A DNA stretch of 64,000 nt from Paramoeba atlantica (taxonomy: Eukaryota; Discosea), in assembly GCA_977017575.1 (NCBI GenBank), contig CDRNVI010000063.1:558001-622000 (forward strand). Reading direction: 5' to 3'. The notes beneath the pieces are model-generated. The model had not been told where the DNA came from. It saw only the letters and a list, made by a program, of their open reading frames with translations, and ran no database searches. Positions 1 to 10,297 of the stretch are shown here, piece after piece. Within the stretch, counting starts at the first letter, position 1. Every line of letters starts with the position of its first letter. Position numbers and translations under genes: made by a program.

Positions 1-52
1 TACAAAAAACGATGGTCTTACAAAAAACGATGGTCTTACAAAAAACGATGGT
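1..52 (-). repeat. 18-bp tandem repeat, three copies
   Basis: Three near-perfect copies of an 18-mer, read on the minus strand as AAGACCATCGTTTTTTGT. One copy of the same motif lies at the 5' end of LINE J (about 52943-52957), and a diverged array lies at 62790-63177, directly before a J-like fragment. In every case the motif has the orientation expected just upstream of a J-type LINE, so a J-type element may begin here and run off the left edge. That last point is inference. Confidence 0.7.
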
Positions 53-55
53 AGC

Positions 56-877
56 CTCCGTTGCGGGGCCATCATTTACTGATTCGCTGTCCTGCGCTAT
101 ACCTTCGTCGCACGTTAATCGAGCTGATTTTGGTTTACATTGCTCAAGAGAAACGCGTTTAGAAGAGTTGTACGCGGACGTACGAGAGTCAGTAGATGAT
201 GGCAGGCCGAGCCCACCTTTCTTCAGCGGCAACCGGCACCAAGCGATGTGTTTATCTGACATTTTGCCAAGCCATGTGTTCAACACCGCTTCAACATCGC
301 TGTCGAATTTTTTGCATAGTTTTTCCGATGCTATTGGTGTGTGTACCCGGGTGTGGTACCTATGTCTAATGTTTACGCTTTTCGATAGTAGAAGTAGTGA
401 TATGTTGTTTAAACCCATGCGCTTGAGACGTCGGAATATGGCTTCGTGCTTTTCAAGCTTCTGTGTCAGACATTCACTGACTACTTCGTCGTTGCCTATG
501 TATGCACCTAGGGTCTTTGTCGCTGAATGCTTGATTTTCACTCCTTCTGCTTCAAGTTCTGCTGGGATTGGTATATCATGCTTTCCGCCAAACCACACGC
601 ATTTGTGTTTGGCCATTTTGACTCGTTTCTCCGCTAGGAGGCCGTGTAGACGACTGAATGCATCAGCTAACGCTTGTTGGTCCTCAGATGCTAGGTTTAT
701 GTCGTCGATGAATGCGAAGATTTTTACTTGTGGAAATTCCATTGCCAGGGTTTCTATGATAGGCTGGATAAATGCGCAAAAGTACAAGGTAGATAACGGA
801 GATCCTTGTCGTACTCCAGCTGAGCTATATATCGTCTCGTAATGCTCACCGTTTTTTTCGTAATATAAAAGTATTAT
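56..877 (-). pseudogene. Group 2 RLE-LINE fragment, RT palm to thumb
   Basis: The minus strand is open across this interval and encodes the middle of a group 2 LINE polyprotein. It shows GVRQGSPLSTLYFC, a catalytic box reading FIDDINLAS, KCVWFGG, LGAYIG and the thumb motif LPLKKGGLGL. The long plus-strand ORF at 12-842 is only its shadow. The 5' part is missing because YR element 1 abuts at 878; the 3' part (knuckle and endonuclease) is missing because the 18-mer repeats abut on the left. It is a remnant with no start codon or termini. Closest relatives in the window are K and M. Confidence 0.75.
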
Positions 878-1227
878 AACATGTTAGAACCCAATAAGTA
901 AAACCTATAAATTTACGATTTTGTATGTTGGAGATAATACCTCCTTACACTAAATCGTAAGATTTTCTTGACAAAGAAACTCGCAAAATGCAAAAGTTTT
1001 TGTTGAATTATAACGTTATAACGCTTTAGAACGTTGTTGTTTCTGAATTTAAAAGAGATACCTATTTACATTCAGAAATATTTAAATTCGTAAACAGGTA
1101 CATTCATCAAATTTAGCATTTCAGAAACACCAACAAAACAAAATCGTTGATTTTTTACATATAAAAAATCCTTTTATGAATAAAAAATCTTTTTCATATG
1201 AATACGATCTCCATGCGAAGCGATCGA
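878..1227 (-). repeat. YR element 1 terminal repeat unit (beta2 + alpha2)
   Basis: A roughly 350-bp unit. Its first 155 bp recur at 1228-1382 and its remainder recurs at 4350-4511, giving the split direct repeat arrangement. The start shared by the two beta copies is AACATGTTAGAACCC. Confidence 0.8.
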
Positions 1228-1411
1228 AACATGTTAGAACCCAATAAGTAAAACCTATAAATTTACGATTTTGTATGTTGGAGATAATACCTCCTTACAC
1301 TAAATGGTAAGATTTTCTTGACAAAGAAACTCGCGAAATGCAAAAGTTTTTGTTGAATTATATCGTTATAACGCTTTAGAACGTTGTTGTTTCTGAATTT
1401 AAAAGAGATAC
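1228..1411 (-). repeat. YR element 1 internal repeat (beta1)
   Basis: Second copy of the beta repeat, followed by 28 bp of alpha sequence (GTTGTTGTTTCTGAATTT...), immediately next to the 3' end of the RT-RNase H frame. Confidence 0.8.
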
Positions 1412-4279
1412 ATGGCCATGCCTGTCGCTCTCGTTCCCATGGCGTGAGGGTTCATCTGCTATGTTTTTCTCGGAGCAAATCCAACGGACCTCCTTGAGAT
1501 AACCAGGTAGGAAAAACACCTGGTATAACCGGCGTAGCCACTCCATAATTAGCGGGGGTCCTGCCTTCCATTTGGACAGCCATGCCACAACGTTCTTATT
1601 ATCTGATATCAGTGTACAAGCCTTGATTTTTCTTTCCTTTACCAGTTTTAAGCCCATCTCTGCTGCGAATAGCTCCTTATATGCAATAGGCTTATCTCTG
1701 AGCCAGGCCGCAAAATTTCCAGAGCGATACTGAAGACTGCCGCCCTGCAGCCATGCTAGTCCCCACCCCTTCTCGGAAGCATCACAATACAATTCAAAGG
1801 CACTGGTTTCTCCCCTCTCCAATTTTCTAGGGGTGTTTGCCTCCACTCTATCGATTAGCGCAATAAGGCTCGAGATGAATTTCTGGGACATCTGGCATGG
1901 TAAATCCCATAAGACTGGCTTAGCTGCCAATCTGCGTGCTCTCCCCTTCAGCCAATACATCACAGTTGGAAATTCGCATTGAGTAATACCTAACACTCTA
2001 GTTGCCCAGAACAGAGTCCCCAACACTTTCCAGATTAGACGGTGCGTCGGCAAGCGATGCTGTTGCGCTAGTAACTTGAATGCCTCGCGTAAGTGTTTTA
2101 ATTTATCAATAAACTGAACCGGCAGTGAGAGTTTCTTTTCCTCTAGATTTACCTCAATGCCTAATACCGTGCCCTTACTGGTGGGCTTCGTGGTGACCGC
2201 AATTTCGGCGCCAACCTGCTTCGCACGTTGCAAAGTTTGGCTCAGGTCATCCTCTACACCCTCCTGGCTGGTTCCAAAGCGGTAACAATTGTCGATAAAA
2301 GTCAGTGGATGTGAATTACTAACCGGAAGGTTGTGGATCAAGCTTGTAGCCGCATGACCAATTTTTACCGAAGAATGCCATCCCATGGGCAATGTGGCCC
2401 AACCATATGTCCTTCCCTTAATGCGAACGGCCAAGTAGGGCAGAACATCTTCTGGAAGCCCAAACTGATGGTACCAATTTCTTCCATCCGTCTCCCCGAA
2501 GAATTTGTTTTCCAGGACCGCCTTTTCAATATCCTGCAAGCTCGCTAACGTTAAAGGGCCTGGGACTATAGATTGTATCTCGTTGAGAGGAATCGCATTC
2601 AAGATCACACGCATGGTTTTCTTCTTCGGCTTGGGAATCAAAAATGCTGTCATCCATATTTTTGCGGTTCTCCGTGGGATTCTCTTTATTACCCCGGACC
2701 TCACCATCTCCTTCACGAAAGGTTCCAGCCTCTTCGATTCACCGCGATAACGAGGATCGTAATCCTTCCTCAACAAGCCCTTAAACTTATTCGCGTCCTG
2801 CACGAAACCGAATATTTTCTTTTCTTCTCTCACATCGCTTCCAGTTTTCAGTAGAAGTAGTTCTTCTACATTTACCCGTTTTACATCAATCGGATCGATT
2901 GGCCAGTTCTCTTTTCTGGGATGGTTTCTCTCTCCAAAAAACGTCCTGCGCATAAAACTCGTATAGGTATAGGATACAAAATCACAGAGTATCCTCCAAG
3001 GAGAGGTGCCGGCACCGACAGGTGCGGCGACGCCAGCTCGCCCGTGGTGCTGAGCCGCGTTTAATGAGGACTCTTCCTGAGCCCTATTCCCATACCCGCG
3101 TGGCATGAGTAATCGCCCGGGTTCCTTCCCGGCGCCCTGAATCATGTCGTCCGATTTACCTTGTTTGGTATCCTCCATGTGGGACTTTTTCTTCCCCACA
3201 ATATTTCTGCGTCTCAGGGGTCTTTTCTTCCCTTCTTTTGTCGCTTCCACGCCTATGCTCGTGCGATGGGAAACATTCTCACCTAAACTCTTAAATTTCT
3301 TGGGAAAATCATCCTTACCTGGGTAAATAGATAGACTGGTCTCATCATGTCCTTTACCAGTACAATCTCCCGGAAATGTTTCACTAGGTGATTTTCCAGA
3401 ATCGTCTCGAACAGAAACTCTAATAAGGCCCGTTCCATAATTTCCTTGGCTCGGTATGTGTCGAGAACGCCTACCTTGAATCCCTTTCCTACTGGAGCTG
3501 TTTCCTTTTGAGGGCTGAGTCTTACGCGAAAGCGGAGGCCGGACTTTAAGGTTATGCGACCCCGGTACGGTTTCTCTTTCCGAGGCGAGCTTCGTGCATT
3601 TTCTTTCGTAGAAAAGGGCCCGCGGGAGAGTTTGATCTTTCTCGAGGCGCCTTAATTCCATGTGCCCCCTTTTAAACCCCCTTGGACGTGGATTTTCCTT
3701 CGCATATCTCCTTCGCACTCGAGCGCGCCGGCGGTTCTTCCCATCTCTCCTCGCGATGACGTTAGCTTCGTGAAACCTCATCATTTCACGCTGAGCCTGA
3801 AGATATTTCCCCTCGAGGGTATCAGCTCTAAGAGCCTCCTTCCAGTAGTCGCCAAATTTCCGACCCATTCTGTGTTTTATTCGCAAATAATGTATCACCT
3901 CCATAGATGGTTCAATCGAACGCATCGTGATAAACAAACCCGCCCTCGCACGAGAACAGCAATCAGCTAGGTGAGCTGCAATGGTATCAAGCGCCAGATC
4001 TAGACTTACGATATCTCTCGATACTGATGAGGGATCTGCAGAGTGCCCGAAACACTTTCGCACCTCGTGCCTAAGCTTTCCAATAAGATTTTTCCTATAA
4101 AGATCACTGCAAAAATGTTCGAACTTCCAATCTTGCGGCTTGAGGAGGATATCGGTCGACAGGTCGTGACAACTAGGGTCATAACTTCCGAATAATTTTT
4201 TCGGTGAGCTCACCCCTGAAACTCGCAATCCAACTCCTGAGATTTCTCCTTCACCATTAGTGTAGCACGCCATGGGCAC
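1376..4279 (-). CDS. RT-RNase H of YR element 1
   Basis: An open frame of 967 codons in a DIRS/Ngaro-type element. A basic, Arg/Lys-rich N-terminal half of no recognised fold (to about residue 480) precedes the RT. RT fingers carry PKPKKKTMRVILNAIPLNEI near residue 550 and palm motifs follow near 600-665. A DIRS-type RNase H begins near residue 830 (LYCDASEKGWGLAW; later SDNKNVVAW and ADEPSR). This RT-RNase H pairing is characteristic of YR retroelements, not LINEs. The start codon is taken as the first Met of the frame and is uncertain. Confidence 0.7.
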   Translation of the reverse strand: MPMACYTNGEGEISGVGLRVSGVSSPKKLFGSYDPSCHDLSTDILLKPQDWKFEHFCSDLYRKNLIGKLRHEVRKCFGHSADPSSVSRDIVSLDLALDTIAAHLADCCSRARAGLFITMRSIEPSMEVIHYLRIKHRMGRKFGDYWKEALRADTLEGKYLQAQREMMRFHEANVIARRDGKNRRRARVRRRYAKENPRPRGFKRGHMELRRLEKDQTLPRALFYERKCTKLASERETVPGSHNLKVRPPLSRKTQPSKGNSSSRKGIQGRRSRHIPSQGNYGTGLIRVSVRDDSGKSPSETFPGDCTGKGHDETSLSIYPGKDDFPKKFKSLGENVSHRTSIGVEATKEGKKRPLRRRNIVGKKKSHMEDTKQGKSDDMIQGAGKEPGRLLMPRGYGNRAQEESSLNAAQHHGRAGVAAPVGAGTSPWRILCDFVSYTYTSFMRRTFFGERNHPRKENWPIDPIDVKRVNVEELLLLKTGSDVREEKKIFGFVQDANKFKGLLRKDYDPRYRGESKRLEPFVKEMVRSGVIKRIPRRTAKIWMTAFLIPKPKKKTMRVILNAIPLNEIQSIVPGPLTLASLQDIEKAVLENKFFGETDGRNWYHQFGLPEDVLPYLAVRIKGRTYGWATLPMGWHSSVKIGHAATSLIHNLPVSNSHPLTFIDNCYRFGTSQEGVEDDLSQTLQRAKQVGAEIAVTTKPTSKGTVLGIEVNLEEKKLSLPVQFIDKLKHLREAFKLLAQQHRLPTHRLIWKVLGTLFWATRVLGITQCEFPTVMYWLKGRARRLAAKPVLWDLPCQMSQKFISSLIALIDRVEANTPRKLERGETSAFELYCDASEKGWGLAWLQGGSLQYRSGNFAAWLRDKPIAYKELFAAEMGLKLVKERKIKACTLISDNKNVVAWLSKWKAGPPLIMEWLRRLYQVFFLPGYLKEVRWICSEKNIADEPSRHGNESDRHGHVSLLNSETTTF

Positions 4280-4349
4280 GGGGGCTGACCCTCGGACGGT
4301 TCGATGAAAAGACGGTACTCTAGGAGTTTCGAGAACAGGACGATGTGTT

Positions 4350-4511
4350 GTTGTTGTTTCTGAATTTAAAAGAGATACCTATTTACATTCAGAAATATTT
4401 AAATTCGTAAACAGGTACATTCATCAAATTTAGCATTTCAGAAACACCAACAAAACAAAATCGTTGATTTTTTACATATAAAAAATCCTTTTATGAATAA
4501 AATATCTTTTT
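4350..4511 (-). repeat. YR element 1 alpha1 terminal repeat
   Basis: Matches 1033-1195 closely and forms the 5' terminus of the element on the minus strand. Identity is lost shortly after 4511. Confidence 0.75.
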
Positions 4512-4629
4512 ATTCTTTGTTAATGTACGTGAAAGCACGAACTGGATTTCATTTTATTTATTTTTTTCTTTGTTTTTTTTATTTAAATCTTTTTCCTCTT
4601 TTTAACAACTATATAAAAACTAGCAAACC

Positions 4630-4693
4630 AACTTTCCCACTTCCCAACCTTCCCACTTCCCAACTTTCCCACTTCCCAACTTTCCCACTTCCC
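4630..4693. repeat. 16-bp tandem repeat, four copies
   Basis: Four consecutive units of AACTTTCCCACTTCCC with one substitution. The surrounding stretch 4512-4833 is AT-rich and then pyrimidine-rich, with no recognised gene. Confidence 0.8.
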
Positions 4694-4833
4694 CTTACCG
4701 AACTTCCACCTTTCCAGGGAGGGTAAGGTCTCCCTCTGCCTCGCCTCGCACCTACGCCACAAGAGGGTTTTTGATGATAAAGAAGGGGGGAGGCGAGGTC
4801 TTCTCCAATCCATTCGCGCTCCCAACGTCTTTG

Positions 4834-5559
4834 TTTTTTTTTTTTTTTGTCTTTTGTACGGTATCACTTTCTTACTTACTTTCCTACTTACTTTACTTCG
4901 CCCTTATCAACTTCGCCCGCTTCTCTCCCTTATCTCCACCCCTCAAAGAAACCATCCGCGACTTTCCGACTTCACCCGCTTCTTTCCCTCACTTCCCCCC
5001 CCCCCCGAGCATCCATCCGCGCCTTCCAAACTTTGCCCTCCTCTTTCCCTCACTTCCCCCCAGAAATCAATCCGCGCGTGCTCCACCCCTTCTTCCAGCA
5101 GTGCGCGCTTCGGACCGGGTCTCTCGACCTCTCCACGGCCTGGCTTGGGAACCCTTCCCTTGTTATGCAGGAGGGCGCAGGCGCGGGCATGTGCCGACAG
5201 CGGCACGGTCACGAAGTTGGGTTTTGATCGCCGGATTCGGATGAATGTTCCGAATCCATACCTGTCTCACATTGGGGTACCTTGCTCGTGAAAGCGAGGC
5301 GTGAGGATAGGCACTGTCGGCTCGATCGGCCTCGGGCCGCTCTGGAGGCTATTCCTCCAGAGTTGCGATGGGGTCTTCGGAAGGTGAACGAGCAACCATC
5401 ATGCGCGCTTGAAAGCGCATAAGGGTTATGTTTAGTTCAGCGAAGATTCGGCTCGTTGCCTCACCTTCCGAAAGTAGACCCCCCGAGGCGTGCGAACACC
5501 TCTCACCGACTTTGCGGAGCACGGCTGAAGCGCTGGGGCTCCAGGCGCCATAACTTTCG
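4834..5559 (-). mobile_element. 5'-truncated copy of LINE B
   Basis: Starts with a T-run (poly(A) tail on the minus strand) and then follows the 3' UTR and last codons of element B almost base for base (compare 10464-11166). It ends where B encodes the residues just before its conserved VVESYGAW motif. It is a typical target-primed reverse transcription product, truncated at the 5' side. It contains the structured 3' UTR hairpins, including the one at 5268-5307. The 50 bp to its right (5560-5609) are AT-rich and unassigned. Confidence 0.8.
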
Positions 5560-5609
5560 CCATAACTTTTTTATTTATTTTTTTGCGATTAATAAGGGGG
5601 GAGAAGTAT

Positions 5610-5824
5610 GAAACGCGGCATTGCCTCTATATTACCCAATACATGAACCATGAAGGTCCATTGGGGGGGGTATATGATTTGTAAACAAGCAATCAAATTA
5701 GCAATTTCACATGTTGTAGCCCAAAACTAGTAATTCAACCTGCCTTAAGTTATTTATGATTCTGATAACAATAATAATAAAAAAGGAAGCAATCCACGCC
5801 CAATCCATCCACGCGTTCCGCGCG
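5610..5824 (-). mobile_element. 5'-truncated copy of LINE A 3' UTR
   Basis: Matches the last roughly 215 bp of full-length element A (compare 5849-6056). Its right 107 bp (5718-5824) recur at 10329-10435 on the far side of element A. It was therefore already in place before A inserted and supplied A's target site. Confidence 0.8.
5718..5824. repeat. Candidate 107-bp target site duplication of LINE A, left copy
   Basis: The same 107 bp lies at 10329-10435 with no difference that I can see. The left copy abuts the poly(A) of element A and the right copy abuts its spliced-leader 5' end. Long target duplications are known for RLE-LINEs such as SLACS and CRE1, although this one is longer than I recall for those. 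Confidence 0.65.
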
Positions 5825-6136
5825 TTTTTTTTTTTTTTTTTTTTTTTTGAAACGCGGCATTGCCTCTATATTACCCAATACATGAACCATGAAGGTCCAT
5901 TGGGGGGGTATATGATTTGTAAACAAGCAATCAAATTAGCAATTTCACATGTTGTAGCCCAAAACTAGTAATTCAACCTGCCTTAAGTTATTTATGATTC
6001 TGATAACAATAATAATAAAAAAGGAAGCAATCCACGCCCAATCCATCCGCGCGTTCCGGACCGGGTCTTTCGACCTCACCACGGCCTGACTTGTGGACCC
6101 TTCCCTTGTTATATGGGAGGGCGCAGGCGCGGGCCT

Positions 6137-6275
6137 GTGTCGACAGCGACACGGTCGCGAAACAGGAAGCTGGTCGACGGGGAGGAGATTCACTACCCGT
6201 GTACTACCTCACTTGGGGTACCTAGCCCTCGGCGAGCTAGGCGTGAGCATAGACTCTGTCGACTCGACCAGCTTC
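6137..6275 (-). promoter_or_regulatory. Structured 3' UTR of LINE A
   Basis: Three nested or adjacent stems are visible. GTGTCG-ACAG-CGACAC lies at 6137-6152. A perfect 13-bp stem pairs GGAAGCTGGTCGA (6167-6179) with TCGACCAGCTTCC (6263-6275). Inside it lies a CTCAC...GTGAG hairpin with inner stem CCTAGC/GCTAGG (6208-6247). Element B and the fragment at 62 kb keep the pairings with compensatory changes (GTGCCG/CGGCAC; CCTTGC/GCGAGG). A role in RT recognition is inferred from R2, whose 3' UTR is bound by its RT. Confidence 0.7.
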
Positions 6276-6374
6276 CAGATCAGTTGTTTCCGAGGGCGCT
6301 AACGTGGGCCTGTGCCGACAACGGTGTGGTTAGGAAACGATTATCCCACGAGGGCTACTTACTCCGTTACCAAG

Positions 6375-9300
6375 CTATTGCTCGATCAGCGGAGTGGGAA
6401 GGTCGTCTACCGGCATTCTTGATATCATCATACGTGCCTGGCGACGCATCAGCGTTATGTTCAAGTCTGTGACGAGCTGTAGCGTAGCTGCTCCGTCACT
6501 GAGGATGCCGTTGGACGCTTTGGCCCGACGTTCTCCTACTTTCCGAAGTACTGCTAAGGCACTAGAGCTCCAAGAGCCGTAGCTCTCTACGACCATTGCT
6601 GTGAAGTCGCTTCCCGCCGACTCAGATTCACGGCGCTGTCGAGCTTTCTGGTCGGAGGCGTAGTGCTCAGCGAAAGACCCCGCGGCCACCCAGCTAGCAT
6701 TTCGGACTGTGTCCGTGTATTTTGATTGCTGGGCGTGAGTGACCGCGAAGTCAAGCACTATAGGTTTTCCGAGGAAGAGGCTCGGCATGAAGACGTCCCC
6801 CGGTCTGGTCAAGGCACCCCCTGGGCCCCTATTCCCGAGGCTTTTCTCGCGCTGGGGTGCTAGGTGGGCCTGGCTGCAGGTGGCAGCGAACTGATCGACT
6901 AACGAGTGGTGTCGCCGGATGATACCTTCCCCATGCTTACACGTGAGAGCATGGTCTCCGTGTATGTCAAGGGGGAGCGTGCAGTTCTCCCTGGGGCATT
7001 TTGATTCTTCCCCGTAGACTGGTACCCCCAACCACCAGCGGGACAAGGTACGGAATTCTGTTGGGGTGAAGGCGTGACCAGTGTCTTTGGATGGCGTTAC
7101 GAAAGCCCAGCTATTGGCCCCTTTCCCGCTCTGGGAGACCCAACGTGCGCGAGTCCTGGCGTCAGCCTTTTCATAAGCTCGCGAAAATTCCGTAGCCGAA
7201 ATCGCGTGGCTTATGTCCCTTTGGCGGGGGATACCCTTTTTCGCCCAGTCCGGCAGCTTCGCGTCAAAGCAATCCTCCGTTGCATACAATGGGCATGACG
7301 TAGGGGGGAGATCATCGGGTGACAAGGGGGGGCGATCGTGTGGAAGGGAAGGGGGATTCGCAGATGAAGTAGGATCATGGGTATCCGGCTGGCGTGGGCG
7401 CTTTGCGGGGCGATGCCTCGGAGGAAATTCTTCGCATTTGTGGTGCGGGATAGTGCACACACGGCCACTTGAGTTGAGAAGCTTGGTGCCAACCTTCGCG
7501 TTTATGTCGTCAATAGATGATAGAAAGCCTTCTACTTCGGATGGATCCCAAGAGTCCATGTCTGCTGCAAAAGCAACCGAGGAAACGTAGGCTGAGGTTG
7601 CGTGAAAGGATGCTGACCGTAACCCGAATCCTCCGTGTTTTTTCAGGCGCTGAATTTGGGACCGTGCAGAGGGAGGCAAGGGGCATAAACATGACTCTAC
7701 CGCGTGCATGAGAAAATCATCCAGACGCTCGCATAAAAGTGTAAGTGATTGTGGTGGGGTCGTGCGGAGAGCGTGGACCATTTTGCAGAACCCGGCGCAT
7801 TGCCGAATAAGCGCCATTGAAACCTGTGGGTCTTTGATTCTAGTTATAGCTTCTAACGCCGTTTCTGCTGGTTCAATGGCGTGCGTTGTCAGGTATTCGG
7901 AGCAATACTCTGGGGATCCAATCGGACTTCCTAGAACGCTAAAGTCGCCACGTACGTTGATTTTGGTGTCCGGTATGTCGGGAAACAAATTTGTCACGTT
8001 AGCCGAGGCAGGGGAGGTAATGATTTCACACTTCGACATGTTTAAGTGCAAGCCCCAGCGAGGGCCTACCCTGGCGATCGTGTCCAGTGCATTTCTGGTG
8101 TCTTGGGCCTTGCCTATGAGAACCCCGTCGTCAAGGTACCATAATTGTAGGTCCAAGTCGGCCTGGTGATTGATTTCGTTTGCTAATTCCAGGGCGACCA
8201 GGGAGAAGAAAAGAGGTCCGAGGGGGTCCCCTTGTTGGACACCTTCGTCCGATAGGAGCGTGTGGGTTCGGTAAGTCAATGCACTAGTGGTGGTATAGCA
8301 CCAGCTTGCCCATGGGAATAATTCTGGGAAGTGCTCGCTTACAAGCTTCAGGAAGGCGGTTCTGCTAACGTTGTTAAAGGCGTTTCTGAGGTCTACTTTG
8401 CAAAGAACAAAGTCAGGGTTATCAGTGTGGATGGCCATGGCTTGTCGACAAGTGTGGATTATGCGTTCAGCTCCGACTGGTGTCGCCACTCCGAACTGTA
8501 GCCCTGCGAATATGCCGCTTGCCTTGGCTTTAACTACGTTGCACGCAGTTTTGCTGACCAATCGACGAATAGTTTCCCCCGCAGCTATGGGTCGGACGTC
8601 GTTTTCGCCCTTTTCTAAGGCGCAAAGTCTGGCTCCGGCGAAATACGGTTGAACCTCTAGAGGGGCTTTACCGGCTAGAAGGTGATTTACGAGGTTTGTA
8701 ATAGCTTTGAGAGGTTTCGTAGTGTTGTCTACCTGCGCTAGGAGTGCCACTTGTAGGTGTTCTGGGCGTAGGCCCATGGTTCCGGCGGAGGAGCCTCGGT
8801 GAAAGCTTTTGATGGTTTTCGCGACTGTCGCTTCATCTACCTGTAAGGGCGCTGTTGGTGGGGGGGTGTAATCGATGGCGTCGCTGTCTGAAAGGCGGCA
8901 CGGGTGTTTGTTCTGAAGCTTGATATACGTTTCTTCGTCGTCAGGAGCCATTGGGTCAGCCGTGAGTGCTGCCATTCCTCTTGAGTACTCGCCTTGTCGA
9001 ACCAGCAATTCTGACCGGATGGCAGCTTTTTCCTCCTCATCGTGAACTATGTTAGGGGTTGCGGATTGCTTTTTGAGGGCGTTGTTTACTGTATCATTCC
9101 ACAAGGGTACGTAATCTTGCGCCAGCCATCGGTTCATGCACTTTTCGACGAATGATGCGTATGTTGTGTGATTCTTGCGTCCTCCTCGGTGCGGAGCTGG
9201 TAGGAGACACTTCGGGAGCATAGCGAATAACGTCCACGCGGCGGGGGAGTTTTCCTTGACTGCGTTTTCGGCCGTTTTTGTTAAGATTTCTCCCCAAAGA

Positions 9301-10247
9301 TGACGGCATCGGGCGGGGACGTCTTTGCAAGTGCTCAATTGTGTCTGAGAAATAGAGGCCAACGAGGGGAGCTCGGGTTGATGCATCTGAGTTGTGGGGG
9401 GGTGGCTTTCGTCGCTTGGGTGTGACATGTGTGATGGGCTTTGAGGGGTTGTCATCTTTCCCTTGCAGGACTGTGGGTGTGTTTCCCTTTTATTGACATC
9501 GTAAGAGCGCCCGCATGCAGCACACAGGAATCTACCTTCTGTAGCCCACCAGGCGGCAGGGATGCTGCTACCATGGCGACAGGCGACGTGGTTATAAAAC
9601 GCTTGCCACGATACCCCGTGCGCCGGGCTCCGCCAAGTGCATCCCATCGCCGGGCATTCTCGGAATTCTTCTCTGTTTTGTGTAACTTCGGTGGCTGAGT
9701 CCTTGGCCTCAGCTAGGAGAGGTGAGGGAGGGTTTTTCTCTGTCGCCGGTATTCGTTTAGAATGCCTCGTGTCTGTCTTCGTGGGTCCTTTCGAGGGAGA
9801 AACGTTGTGTAGCAGACGGGGAGAGACGTCCTGTACTACGGCATTAAGCTTCAGTGCTTTGTCGGGGGTCCGCGATGCAGGTGCGTTCTCATGAGTTGTG
9901 CTCTGCCGTCTTACCCCACAGTGTTGCATTTCCTCGTTTTCTGCCTCAGTATGGCCCGTGTCTGGAGTTTCCCTCTCCTGTGCAATTTGGCGTGCGTGAT
10001 CCATCCATTCCGCGGGAATATCCATCGGGATCGGCGTGGTATAAAGTTGCTCGTTGTATGTACTTGCAGTGGAGATCAAGTGTTTGTTCCCCTCAAACTG
10101 GTCCCAACTGCCGAGTCGGTGGGAACGCTCTTCATTGGTGAAAGTGCCTTCGCTGAGCTTACCTTCGTTTGTGTTAGTCAATATGTGGGGTGAAGGTGGA
10201 TTTTTGTCTAGGCTTGCGCGAGATCGAAGACTTTGATCGCTTTTCAT
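6375..10247 (-). CDS. LINE A polyprotein: zinc fingers, RT, RLE
   Basis: 1290 codons. The N-terminus has the group 1 signature LGSWDQFEGNKHLI...YTTPIP. Two zinc-finger-like clusters follow (CPAMGC...HVACRH near residue 200, then CAACG...H). The RT covers about 470-860, with LRPEHLQ, VDLRNAFNNVSR, GVQQGDPLGPLFFSL (near 671) and LWYLDDG (near 705). A CCHC knuckle CPRENC...HALTC (near 1085) leads into an RLE with RPGDV (near 1150) and VLDFAVTH. This order is that of CRE/R2-type LINEs, which nick DNA with the RLE and prime reverse transcription there. The frame is uninterrupted. The Met at 10247 is the first after the spliced leader and is a plausible start. Confidence 0.85.
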   Translation of the reverse strand: MKSDQSLRSRASLDKNPPSPHILTNTNEGKLSEGTFTNEERSHRLGSWDQFEGNKHLISTASTYNEQLYTTPIPMDIPAEWMDHARQIAQERETPDTGHTEAENEEMQHCGVRRQSTTHENAPASRTPDKALKLNAVVQDVSPRLLHNVSPSKGPTKTDTRHSKRIPATEKNPPSPLLAEAKDSATEVTQNREEFRECPAMGCTWRSPAHGVSWQAFYNHVACRHGSSIPAAWWATEGRFLCAACGRSYDVNKRETHPQSCKGKMTTPQSPSHMSHPSDESHPPTTQMHQPELPSLASISQTQLSTCKDVPARCRHLWGEILTKTAENAVKENSPAAWTLFAMLPKCLLPAPHRGGRKNHTTYASFVEKCMNRWLAQDYVPLWNDTVNNALKKQSATPNIVHDEEEKAAIRSELLVRQGEYSRGMAALTADPMAPDDEETYIKLQNKHPCRLSDSDAIDYTPPPTAPLQVDEATVAKTIKSFHRGSSAGTMGLRPEHLQVALLAQVDNTTKPLKAITNLVNHLLAGKAPLEVQPYFAGARLCALEKGENDVRPIAAGETIRRLVSKTACNVVKAKASGIFAGLQFGVATPVGAERIIHTCRQAMAIHTDNPDFVLCKVDLRNAFNNVSRTAFLKLVSEHFPELFPWASWCYTTTSALTYRTHTLLSDEGVQQGDPLGPLFFSLVALELANEINHQADLDLQLWYLDDGVLIGKAQDTRNALDTIARVGPRWGLHLNMSKCEIITSPASANVTNLFPDIPDTKINVRGDFSVLGSPIGSPEYCSEYLTTHAIEPAETALEAITRIKDPQVSMALIRQCAGFCKMVHALRTTPPQSLTLLCERLDDFLMHAVESCLCPLPPSARSQIQRLKKHGGFGLRSASFHATSAYVSSVAFAADMDSWDPSEVEGFLSSIDDINAKVGTKLLNSSGRVCTIPHHKCEEFPPRHRPAKRPRQPDTHDPTSSANPPSLPHDRPPLSPDDLPPTSCPLYATEDCFDAKLPDWAKKGIPRQRDISHAISATEFSRAYEKADARTRARWVSQSGKGANSWAFVTPSKDTGHAFTPTEFRTLSRWWLGVPVYGEESKCPRENCTLPLDIHGDHALTCKHGEGIIRRHHSLVDQFAATCSQAHLAPQREKSLGNRGPGGALTRPGDVFMPSLFLGKPIVLDFAVTHAQQSKYTDTVRNASWVAAGSFAEHYASDQKARQRRESESAGSDFTAMVVESYGSWSSSALAVLRKVGERRAKASNGILSDGAATLQLVTDLNITLMRRQARMMISRMPVDDLPTPLIEQ

Positions 10248-10297
10248 GGGGAAGGACGCTAATCCCCGGGGAGTAACTAAAGAAAGGAAAAATAATT

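Larger units (their letters stand above)
878..4511 (-). mobile_element. YR retroelement 1, Ngaro/VIPER-like
   Basis: Fossil of the DIRS/Ngaro/VIPER class. The ends show the split direct repeats typical of Ngaro-type elements. Read on the minus strand the order is alpha1 (4350-4511), an RT-RNase H ORF, beta1 (1228-1382), alpha2 (1033-1227) and beta2 (878-1032). The beta copies are almost identical, so the insertion looks fairly young. Only the RT-RNase H gene is visible; no tyrosine recombinase or Gag-like gene was found inside. It may be non-autonomous or internally reduced. It interrupts the group 2 LINE remnant on its left. Confidence 0.75.

Noticed and set aside
1-52. Telomeric or subtelomeric repeat
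   Set aside because: The 18-mer is unlike TTAGGG-type repeats and occurs internally next to LINEs.
12-842. Long plus-strand ORF of 276 codons at the left edge
   Set aside because: It is the antisense shadow of a group 2 RT fragment whose motifs read clearly on the minus strand.
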